NCBI GenBank assembly: GCA_016193385.1
Contig: JACPSF010000012.1
Coordinates: forward strand, 1 to 5,076
DNA length: 5,076 nucleotides
Direction: 5' to 3'
From: Deltaproteobacteria bacterium
GTDB taxonomy: Bacteria; Desulfobacterota_B; Binatia; UBA9968
The notes under the pieces were generated by a model. It had not been told where the DNA came from. It did no database searches and saw nothing but the letters and a program-made list of their open reading frames with translations. The translations under genes and the position numbers were made by a program. This document shows, piece after piece, positions 1 through 5,076 of the stretch (the first letter of the stretch is position 1; each line of letters starts with the position of its first letter).

Positions 1-2
1 TG

Positions 3-491
3 GAGAGCTGGGTCATGGTCGGACTCACCATACCGGCAGTGGTGTACGCCATCATCACGCTTTTGTGGTTCGGGCTCAATGATTTCGCCGCAGTGATTGC
101 GATTGGAATCACGGCTTTCCCGGCAGTTGCCATTAATATGTGGCAGGGGGCGAAAGACATCGATATGCAACTCGTCACCATGGCTAAGGCCTTTCAAGTC
201 CCTCGCCGCGATCTCATCTGCAAGGTGGTGCTGCCGCAGACGGTACCCTATGTCCTTGCGGCCGTTCGCTATGCCCTCGGCATCTCTTGGAAAATAGCCA
301 CCACGGTGGAGCTGATCGGCATGAGCAGCGGGGTGGGATACATGCTGAATTACTGGTTTGGCCTTTTCTCTATGACTCAGGTGCTCGCTTGGGCACTCAG
401 CTTCACCATTGTGCTTTTGGGTATAGAGTTCCTTTTGATCAACCCCTTTGAAAAACGGATTACGGCCTGGCGGGTGGTCGTGCAAGTCTAA
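3..491 (+). CDS. ABC transporter permease, SsuC/TauC/NitT type (C-terminal part, 5' end outside window)
   Basis: Inner-membrane permease subunit of a nitrate/sulfonate/taurine-type importer. The reading frame is open to the left edge (GluSerTrpVal precede the Met at 15), so the gene starts upstream and about 162 residues are visible; the family is usually about 250-280. Hydrophobic stretches lie at about 27-75, 80-140, 250-300 and 375-450, matching the last membrane helices of a BPD_transp_1 domain. The cytoplasmic coupling (EAA) loop is at about 165-260, ending in VVLPQTVPYVLAAVRYALG, and is followed by the family-typical segment ELIGMSSGVGYML. The usual EAA glutamate and glycine appear replaced by Thr (codon 177) and Gln (codon 195). 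The ATPase gene follows 18 bp after the TAA stop, as expected for its partner. The substrate-binding protein is not in the window. Family assignment is firm; substrate is unknown. Confidence 0.92.
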   Translation, partial: ESWVMVGLTIPAVVYAIITLLWFGLNDFAAVIAIGITAFPAVAINMWQGAKDIDMQLVTMAKAFQVPRRDLICKVVLPQTVPYVLAAVRYALGISWKIATTVELIGMSSGVGYMLNYWFGLFSMTQVLAWALSFTIVLLGIEFLLINPFEKRITAWRVVVQV

Positions 492-493
492 AC

Positions 494-499
494 GAAGGA
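494..499 (+). promoter_or_regulatory. Ribosome binding site for the GTG-started ABC ATPase
   Basis: GAAGGA lies 10 nt upstream of the GTG at 510. No in-frame ATG exists near the N-terminus, and the protein read from this GTG begins with the usual short beta strand ahead of the ATPase core, so the site supports the GTG start. Confidence 0.55.
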
Positions 500-509
500 T
501 TGACGGTAA

Positions 510-1283
510 GTGAAAAAGATCGTTGTCAGAGATCTCACCAAGCACTTCATCCGCCCGGATGAAAGCCGGCTCGATGTCATCGGGGGGCTGGGCTTTGAAG
601 TCGAAGAAGGGGAGTTTCTTTCGATTCTCGGGCCATCGGGTTGCGGCAAGTCCACGCTGCTCAATATCCTCGCCGGAATTGAAGCCCTTAGCGGCGGGGA
701 GATTTTGGTGAATGAAAGGCCATTGCTGAAGAGCGAGGATGGGGTGAGGCTGGGGTTTGTGTTTCAGCAGCCGCGCTTGCTCAACTGGCGCTCCATCCGA
801 GAGAATGTGAAGTTTCCTTTGGAACATGGGGCCCTCTCGAACGAGGAGCAGTGGCATTTCGCGCAGCGTTATCTTGAACTGGTGAAGCTCAAGGGGTTTG
901 AGGACTACTTTCCCCAGCAGCTCTCCGGAGGCATGCAGCAAAGGGTGGCCATTGCCCGGGCCTTGGCCGTAGAGCCTGAGATCTTGCTGATGGATGAGCC
1001 GTTTAGCAGCCTCGATGAGATCACCGCGCGCAAGATGAGGGCTGAGCTGATTCGGATCTGGCAGGAGACAAAGAAGACGATCATCTTTGTGACCCACGAC
1101 ATCAGCGAGGCGGTCTATCTATCCAACCGGTTGCTGGTGGTGACCGAAAGGCCCACCCAGGTGTTCGACACGGTGGCGATCGATGTGGAATATCCCAGAG
1201 ACTACGACGATGACCGGCTTTTCGAAATGACGAAGACGGTGAGCCGGCTTTTTCTGAAGATGGAGGAACGCAATGGAAAATAA
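510..1283 (+). CDS. ABC transporter ATP-binding protein, SsuB/TauB/NitT type
   Basis: Cytoplasmic ATPase that powers import through the permease encoded just upstream. At 257 residues it is the normal length for the family and all nucleotide-binding motifs are intact: Walker [10 protein letters not shown] (41-49), Q-loop glutamine at 86-87 in [11 protein letters not shown], signature LSGGMQQR (138-145), Walker B ILLMDEP (158-164), D-loop SSLD (166-169) and H-loop His196 in FVTHDISEA. The Q-loop context with LLNW and the D-loop context [10 protein letters not shown] are typical of the nitrate/sulfonate/taurine group. The start is GTG, preceded by GAAGGA. The last 11 bp overlap the next gene, which suggests translational coupling. 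Nothing looks damaged. Transported substrate cannot be deduced; the coupled M24 and UbiD genes suggest a small organic compound rather than nitrate. Confidence 0.95.
   Translation: MKKIVVRDLTKHFIRPDESRLDVIGGLGFEVEEGEFLSILGPSGCGKSTLLNILAGIEALSGGEILVNERPLLKSEDGVRLGFVFQQPRLLNWRSIRENVKFPLEHGALSNEEQWHFAQRYLELVKLKGFEDYFPQQLSGGMQQRVAIARALAVEPEILLMDEPFSSLDEITARKMRAELIRIWQETKKTIIFVTHDISEAVYLSNRLLVVTERPTQVFDTVAIDVEYPRDYDDDRLFEMTKTVSRLFLKMEERNGK
1262..1267 (+). promoter_or_regulatory. Strong ribosome binding site for the first M24 gene, inside the ATPase gene
   Basis: GGAGGA lies 5 nt before the ATG at 1273 and within the last codons of the ATPase gene. It fixes the start of the M24 gene despite the 11-bp overlap and supports coupled expression. 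Confidence 0.75.
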
Positions 1284-2418
1284 AGCGGCTAAGGAGTCCG
1301 GCGCGTTTCGCAAGAAAGCGGCCGCGATGCGGGAGGCCATGAGGCGGGAGGGGCTTTCAGGGCTGCTTTTTTACTCCAGCGGGCAGCTCAGCATGCTCGA
1401 GGTCAATGCGGTGCTGTGGATCTCCGGCGTTTTGCCGATGGGGCCGCACACGGGGGTTTTTCTCGGCGCGTCAGGCGAGGCCAGCATCCTCGTCAGCCTC
1501 CCATGGGATGTGGGGAGAGTGAAGGAGAAGACGTGGATCGAGGACGTTCGCGTCGTCGATAGGTTTGCCGACGGAGCGGCTGAGTTCCTGCGGCGGGGCG
1601 GGATCAAGGGAGAGCTGGGCATCGTCGGCTGGTCCTTTATGCCGGCCGCCGTCTATCAAGGCCTGGAAGCAATCCCGGACATCAGGCTTAGACCCGCTGA
1701 TAAACTTCTGAACACCCTTGCCCGCTTTCCCGGGGAGGAGGCGCGGGGAGCGATCCGGCGGGCGGCCGAGATGGCGGATATCGGCTTTGCCGCGATTCTT
1801 GAGAAGGCGAGGGTCGGAATGCGCGAGCATGAGCTGGCGGCTGAGGTCGAATACGCCATGCGCTCACAGGGATCGGAGGACAATTTCGGGATGGTTACGG
1901 CTTCCGATCACAGCCACTGTACGCACCCGCCTGCGGACCGAAGGATACAGCCGGGTGATGTCATCATCGCCGAGATCACGCCAGCGTGCGAAGGTCATTT
2001 CATTCAGCTCTGCCGCACGGCCGTGGTCGGCCCCGCTTCGCCGCTTCTCAGCGAGAAATTCGCCATTCTGGAAGAGGCGATGGAAAAGAGTCTGGACCGG
2101 GTGCGGCCCGGCAATAAGATCGGCGAGGTCGCGCAGGTCATGAATCATGTGTTTTCGGCCTACGGCTACGAAAAATACTGCCGGCCTCCCTACATGCGCG
2201 TCAGGGGCCATGGCCTCGGTTTCCTGTCCATGCCCTTCCCTGAGATCGTCGACGAGAATGAGGCGGTGATTGAAGAAGGCATGTGCTTCGTGGTCCATCC
2301 GAACCAGTACCTTCCCGAAACGGGCTACCTGATGCTGGGAGATACGGTTTGGGTGGAGGCGAACGGTGCGCGCCGCCTCACCACAACGCCCATGGAACTT
2401 TTTACTGTCGAGGGCTGA
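1273..2418 (+). CDS. M24 / creatinase-fold protein (Xaa-Pro-dipeptidase-like) lacking most metal ligands
   Basis: A 381-residue two-domain protein: a creatinase-type N-terminal domain (about 12-145) and a pita-bread M24 catalytic-fold domain (about 155-378), close to the 380-400 residues of prolidase and creatinase relatives. Landmarks are IQPGDVII (225-232), RGHGLGF (311-317), [11 protein letters not shown] (333-343) and [11 protein letters not shown] (355-365). The five residues that hold two metals in true M24 peptidases (Asp, Asp, His, Glu, Glu) align with Glu234, Gln245, His313, His342 and Gly356, so only the His is kept. His218, in the THPPADR segment, occupies the position of the catalytic His of creatinase. 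The two Glu residues that bind creatine in creatinase align with Cys247 and His342, so it is not an obvious creatinase either. No signal peptide; cytoplasmic. It starts from ATG with a strong RBS inside the ATPase gene. It probably acts on a small imported molecule, perhaps by C-N hydrolysis or lyase chemistry (relatives include creatinase, ectoine hydrolase and DddP). Fold is firm; reaction is unknown. Confidence 0.88.
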   Translation: MENKAAKESGAFRKKAAAMREAMRREGLSGLLFYSSGQLSMLEVNAVLWISGVLPMGPHTGVFLGASGEASILVSLPWDVGRVKEKTWIEDVRVVDRFADGAAEFLRRGGIKGELGIVGWSFMPAAVYQGLEAIPDIRLRPADKLLNTLARFPGEEARGAIRRAAEMADIGFAAILEKARVGMREHELAAEVEYAMRSQGSEDNFGMVTASDHSHCTHPPADRRIQPGDVIIAEITPACEGHFIQLCRTAVVGPASPLLSEKFAILEEAMEKSLDRVRPGNKIGEVAQVMNHVFSAYGYEKYCRPPYMRVRGHGLGFLSMPFPEIVDENEAVIEEGMCFVVHPNQYLPETGYLMLGDTVWVEANGARRLTTTPMELFTVEG

Positions 2419-2422
2419 GGGG
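2395..2422 (+). repeat. Direct repeat copy 1 (end of first M24 gene)
   Basis: This covers the last eight codons of the M24 gene including TGA (ELFTVEG-stop) plus four G's. It matches 2461-2488 at 22 of 28 positions by hand count. The two copies bracket the REP-like hairpin, overlapping its first four bases, and are offset by 66 bp, a multiple of three. Confidence 0.5.
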
Positions 2423-2451
2423 ACTGGCTCCGCGAAGCGGTGCCTGTCCCC
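2419..2451 (+). repeat. REP-like imperfect palindrome (intergenic hairpin)
   Basis: Arms 2419-2433 (GGGGACTGGCTCCGC) and 2437-2451 (GCGGTGCCTGTCCCC) pair over 15 positions with 13 Watson-Crick pairs and two T-T mismatches, around a 3-nt GAA loop (2434-2436). It begins immediately after the stop codon of the preceding gene. There is no following T-run, so it does not look like an intrinsic terminator. The GTGCCTGTCCCC arm resembles palindromes I have seen scattered between genes in many environmental bacterial genomes, often linked to REP-associated Y1 transposases. No transposase is present here. Possible roles are mRNA stabilisation or damping of downstream expression. Confidence 0.7.
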
Positions 2452-2460
2452 GCGCGCGAT

Positions 2461-2488
2461 AAACTTTCTACGATCGAGGTCTGAGGAG
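2461..2488 (+). repeat. Direct repeat copy 2 (diverged copy of the M24 gene tail, upstream of second M24 gene)
   Basis: Read in the same frame as the preceding gene it encodes KLSTIEV-stop, against ELFTVEG-stop in copy 1. Its TGA is at 2482-2484 and its GAGGAG abuts the next ATG. It looks like a duplicated or original gene end separated from copy 1 by the hairpin. Confidence 0.5.
2476..2488 (+). promoter_or_regulatory. Unusual ribosome binding region of the second M24 gene
   Basis: Two purine-rich sites precede the ATG at 2490: GAGG at 2476-2479, spaced 10 nt, and GAGGAG at 2483-2488, only 1 nt from the start. The better match is too close for normal use, so the weaker distal one probably serves. 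Alternatively, translation begins at the in-frame ATG at 2547 (Met20), but that has no clear RBS. Confidence 0.4.
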
Positions 2489-2489
2489 T

Positions 2490-3666
2490 ATGGATACGCT
2501 TCACACAGTGTTGAACCGAGGCTGTAGCCTCTGGGAACAAACGCGGATGCCCGAACAAGAGTTTCGCCGGCGTCTGGGCCGCATCCGGGAAGGGATGAAA
2601 GAGCGCGGCGTGGATCTGCTGCTGGTTTACGGCGATTCCTGGCGCTTCGGTCACCTGGCCTTCGTGAGCCACTTCATGCCGAAGAACCGCGGCGCTCTGG
2701 CGGCGATTCCCTTGGAGGGGGAGCCGGCGCTGGTCGTCCAGGAACCGAGCCGGAACAATCCTTTTTCCAAAACCCTCACGTGGATCGATGAAGTCCGGTC
2801 GGTGGGGAAATTCGCGCAGGGGCTAAGCGGCGCGCTCGAAGCGAGAAAGCCTCCAGCCCAAAAAGGTCGGATTGGTGACCGTCAGGGAACAGCTCAATAT
2901 CCGCGAGTGGGGCGAGCTCGTGAAGCTCCTCCAGGCCGCGGAGTTTTGTGATTGCAACGATCTTATGATCTCGCTCCGTCTCATCAAGTCCTCCGCCGAG
3001 TTGGCGCTGCTCAAAGAGACCAGCCGGATTTTGCGAGAGACGCTCTCGGTCTTTGGCAAAGAGGTGAGGCCGGGGAGCAAGGAGTACGAAGTCTTTGCCG
3101 CGCTTGACCTCGCGGCGCGACGTCGGGGAGTGGAGGACTTCAGGTTTTTGCTTGCCCGCTCCTCCGCGCCGGAGATTGGCCTCAGACCCGCGGGCCCGTC
3201 AGCCTTGGAGAAAGGCGAGGCGCTCCTCGTGCTGGTGGCGGCGTCGTATCAGCGCTACTGGGCGGAGCTCGGCCAGACATTCTGCCTGGGGCGGCCTTCG
3301 GAGGAGATCAAGAAGAGCCATGACCTGGCGAGCCATATGTTTCGCCAGCTGGTCGAGGGGACGAAGGCGGGTGTTTCGCCCAAGGCGGCGGCGGGCTGGT
3401 TGAGGGAAGTTCCTTCGCCGGCGGCGCGCGAGTCGATGCAGAGTTACGGTTTGGGAAACGGCGTGGGGTTGGACCTGACGGAAGAACCGTATCTCGGGAC
3501 GGAAGAAACCACGGAGATCAAGCCCGGGATGGTGTTGACGCTTCGAGCGTGCTTTTCGGGCGGTGATTGCGGCAGCGCCTTGATTTCAAGGCCTTACCTG
3601 GTCACGGAGTCCGGTGTGGAATCTTTGGTCAGGGGGGAGGACGATCTGATTTCGGTTGGGGCTTAG
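2490..3666 (+). pseudogene. Second M24 / creatinase-fold gene, interrupted by a one-base frameshift
   Basis: Two overlapping frames together make one M24-family protein. The first (2490-2951) encodes the creatinase-type N-terminal domain, colinear with the gene upstream (RIREGMKERGVDLLLVYG; TWIDEVRSVGKFAQG). It becomes nonsense after about 2861. The second is open from 2827 and carries the rest up to TAG at 3666, starting in-phase homology at KKVGLV (2860-2877). Removing one A from the AAAAA run at 2860-2864 rejoins them as about 391 residues, normal for the family. Family landmarks in combined numbering are LEKGEALLVLV (239-249), GLGNGVGLDLTEEP (320-333) and IKPGMVLTLR (343-352). The five metal-ligand positions are Leu248, Glu259, Asn323, Arg352 and Ser366, so none is kept, and the creatinase catalytic His is replaced by Arg. 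The protein could be a non-catalytic partner of the upstream M24 protein. The break may be a true mutation or a homopolymer sequencing error; the healthy reading frame on both sides suggests it is recent or artefactual. Confidence 0.82.
2860..2864 (+). other. Frameshift site (run of five A's) in the second M24 gene
   Basis: In the upstream frame the codons read CAA AAA GGT CGG (Gln Lys Gly Arg). One A fewer gives CAA AAG GTC GGA TTG (Gln Lys Val Gly Leu), which restores the expected KVGLV strand at the end of the N-terminal domain. The join needs a one-base skip (+1), not a -1 slip, so it does not match a classical -1 slippery heptamer. Confidence 0.75.
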
Positions 3667-3743
3667 GGGCGTCAACGTCTCTCTCAGCGCCATCGAAAGC
3701 GTGTCGCGGGAATTTTCCGAGACCATGGAAGACTGATTAGCTT
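3667..3743 (+). other. Short spacer between the M24 and UbiD-family genes
   Basis: These 77 bp contain no clear promoter, terminator hairpin or RNA gene. A small frame-2 reading frame runs from a possible TTG at 3656 to TGA at 3734-3736 and ends with coding-like text (AIESVSREFSETMED), but has no RBS and no recognised family. GGAAGA at 3727-3732 is a weak Shine-Dalgarno 11 nt before the GTG of the next gene. Confidence 0.45.
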
Positions 3744-5076
3744 GTGGGAAAAGATCTTCGGAGTTTCCTCCGGCGGTTAGAGAAGCGTTTGCCCCAGGAT
3801 CTCGTGCGGGTGGAGCGCGCCGTGTCACCGGCCAATTTCGAAGTGACCGCTGTGCTGCAGCACCTGGAGAACGAGCGCAAGTTCCCGACGCTTCTTTTCA
3901 CCAAGCCCCGCAACCTCAAGGGCGAGCCTTCGGCGTTTCCCCTTTTGAGTAACGTGTTTGCCACCCGGCGCCGCTGCGCTTTGGCGCTGGGGATGGATCC
4001 GGCGGATGAGGGCCTTCCCCTCAGCCTGGAGTACGCGTCGCGGGAGGAGAAACTCATCCCTCCCGTTGTGGTCCCCACCCGAGAAGCTCCGGTCAAACAG
4101 ATCGTCAAGCGGGGCGATGAGGCGGATATCTATGATTTCCCCGTGGTGCGCCACCACGCGATGGATCCCGCCCCCTATCTCGACATGACGCCCGTGATGA
4201 AAGATCCGGAAGGCGGGTTTTACAACATCGCCTTTCTTCGCAACATGGTGAAAGGGCCGCGCAAGCTCGGGATCCACATGTCTCCCAGGCACAATTGGCA
4301 GATGCATAGAAAAAACGAGGAGAAGAATCGGCCGACTCCGGTGGCGATCGTGGTGAGCCACCACCCGGCCTTCTATTTGGGCGCCTTGAACGTCTCCCCC
4401 TTCGGTGTCGATGACTACGCGCGCGTGGGCGCGATCATGGGGGAAGGGCTCCGGCTGACCGCCTCGGAGACCTGGGGGGAGGATTTTCTGGTGCCTGCGG
4501 ATGCCGAGATCTTGATTGAAGGGCACGTCCTGCCACACGTGAGAGAGGTCGAGGGTCCCTTCGGCGAATTCACCGGCTATTATGGGCCGCAGCGGCTTCG
4601 CCCGGTGATCGAGGTGACGGCGATCACGCACCGAAGGGATGCCATTTTTCAGCACATCTTCACGGGCCACCGGGATACCTGGGTGCTCGGCGGGATTCCC
4701 AAGGAGGGAAGCCTGTTCAACCTGATCCGGGGCATCGTCCCCACCGCCAAAGCCGTGCATTTCCCGATCTCCGGTGGCTGCCGCTTCAACTGCTATATCT
4801 CCATTGACAAGAAAGTAGACGGAGAGACCAAACAAGCCGCTCTGGCCGCCCTCGGAGGGTGCGATTTCGTCAAGCACGTGGTGGTTGTCGATGCCGATAT
4901 CAACATCTATAACGAAGAAGAAGTCATGTGGGCCGTGGCGACACGCGTGCAGGCGGACCAGGACGTAGACGTCATCAAGAACGTGAAAGGAAATACGCTC
5001 GACCCCTCCCAGTTGGATAACATCATGACCGCCAAGATGATCATCGACGCCACCCGGTCGGTACAGCGGCCCTTTG
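3744..5076 (+). CDS. UbiD-family prenylated-FMN-dependent (de)carboxylase (3' end outside window)
   Basis: Cytoplasmic enzyme that reversibly decarboxylates aromatic, heteroaromatic or alpha,beta-unsaturated acids with prenylated FMN made by UbiX (not in the window). The frame is open from 3741 to the right edge; 444 residues are visible of a usual 450-500. GTG at 3744 is the only start upstream of the family N-terminus (KDLRSFLRRLE); a TAG in frame at 3738 excludes anything earlier. Catalytic features align with the fungal Fdc enzyme: Asn161 and Arg166 in FYNIAFLRNMV (metal/cofactor Asn and the catalytic Arg), His183 in MSPRHNW (metal ligand), and the catalytic Glu pair Glu270 and Glu275 in EGPFGEFTGYY. 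The third metal ligand, a Glu in many relatives, may be Asp223 or Asp224 here. The segment NEEEVMWAVATRVQADQD (390-407) is the typical C-terminal family motif. It lies downstream of the transporter and M24 genes, pointing to a catabolic enzyme rather than the ubiquinone-pathway UbiD. Substrate is unknown. Confidence 0.93.
   Translation, partial: MGKDLRSFLRRLEKRLPQDLVRVERAVSPANFEVTAVLQHLENERKFPTLLFTKPRNLKGEPSAFPLLSNVFATRRRCALALGMDPADEGLPLSLEYASREEKLIPPVVVPTREAPVKQIVKRGDEADIYDFPVVRHHAMDPAPYLDMTPVMKDPEGGFYNIAFLRNMVKGPRKLGIHMSPRHNWQMHRKNEEKNRPTPVAIVVSHHPAFYLGALNVSPFGVDDYARVGAIMGEGLRLTASETWGEDFLVPADAEILIEGHVLPHVREVEGPFGEFTGYYGPQRLRPVIEVTAITHRRDAIFQHIFTGHRDTWVLGGIPKEGSLFNLIRGIVPTAKAVHFPISGGCRFNCYISIDKKVDGETKQAALAALGGCDFVKHVVVVDADINIYNEEEVMWAVATRVQADQDVDVIKNVKGNTLDPSQLDNIMTAKMIIDATRSVQRPF

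Noticed and set aside
1864..2298. Antisense frame of 144 codons within the first M24 gene
   Set aside because: Composition is that of a mirror of the M24 coding frame and there is no RBS or family resemblance.
2419..2460. Hairpin as a rho-independent terminator
   Set aside because: It has a strong stem but no T-run follows (CGCGCGAT instead), the stem carries T-T mismatches, and co-directional related genes continue downstream.
2855..2870. Programmed -1 ribosomal frameshift at the A-rich site
   Set aside because: Joining the two frames needs +1 (or -2), no proper slippery heptamer in the zero frame is present, and no nearby downstream stem-loop was evident by eye.
2872..3666. Separate gene starting at TTG 2872
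   Set aside because: The frame is already open from 2827, homology to the M24 fold is continuous with the upstream fragment, and there is no RBS in front of the TTG. It is better read as the 3' part of a frameshifted gene.
3825..4877. Long open frame of about 350 codons on the - strand
   Set aside because: It lies opposite the UbiD-family gene, whose + strand frame carries full family motifs and catalytic residues. The antisense peptide is rich in His/Arg/Gly/Pro with no recognisable domain, typical of a shadow in GC-biased coding DNA.
1..5076. CRISPR arrays, tRNA/rRNA genes, insertion sequences, phage or defence genes
   Set aside because: No regularly spaced repeats, no tRNA cloverleaf or rRNA motifs, and no transposase or integrase coding were seen. 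Apart from short spacers the window is filled by the five genes.

Overview
The window is a run of genes all on the + strand, packed like a single operon and cut at both edges. No promoter or convincing terminator is visible inside it. It is moderately GC-rich, with Shine-Dalgarno-type start sites and one GTG start supported by its RBS plus a second, inferred one. This fits a Gram-negative-like bacterium. The gene mix (nitrate/taurine-type ABC transporter, creatinase-fold M24 proteins, UbiD-type decarboxylase) is one I associate with metabolically versatile soil or sediment lineages such as Desulfobacterota-like, Rokubacteria/NC10-like or Tectomicrobia-like genomes. That placement is an impression, not a result.

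Layout: (i) 3-491, the C-terminal part of an ABC permease; (ii) 510-1283, its ATPase, 18 bp downstream; (iii) 1273-2418, an intact M24/creatinase-fold protein whose start overlaps the ATPase end by 11 bp; (iv) 2419-2489, a 71-bp spacer holding an imperfect 15-bp-arm hairpin that looks like a REP element, followed by a diverged in-frame copy of the end of the preceding gene; (v) 2490-3666, a second M24/creatinase-fold gene, broken by a one-base frameshift at a run of five A's near 2860; (vi) 3667-3743, a short spacer; (vii) 3744 to the right edge, a UbiD-family prenyl-FMN-dependent decarboxylase starting at GTG and lacking only its extreme C-terminus.

Taken together this looks like an uptake-and-degradation cassette. 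The transporter would import a small organic anion or heteroatom-containing compound. The creatinase-fold proteins would act on it, or on a C-N bond derived from it, and the UbiD-type enzyme would add or remove a carboxyl group on an aromatic or unsaturated intermediate. The substrate cannot be read from the sequence.

The most interesting point is that neither M24 protein keeps the five metal ligands of the aminopeptidase/prolidase family. The first keeps only the central His and has a distinctive polar pocket. The second has lost every ligand, including that His. They may be a diverged tandem pair, possibly one active and one structural subunit, with a chemistry that is neither metallopeptidase nor classical creatinase.
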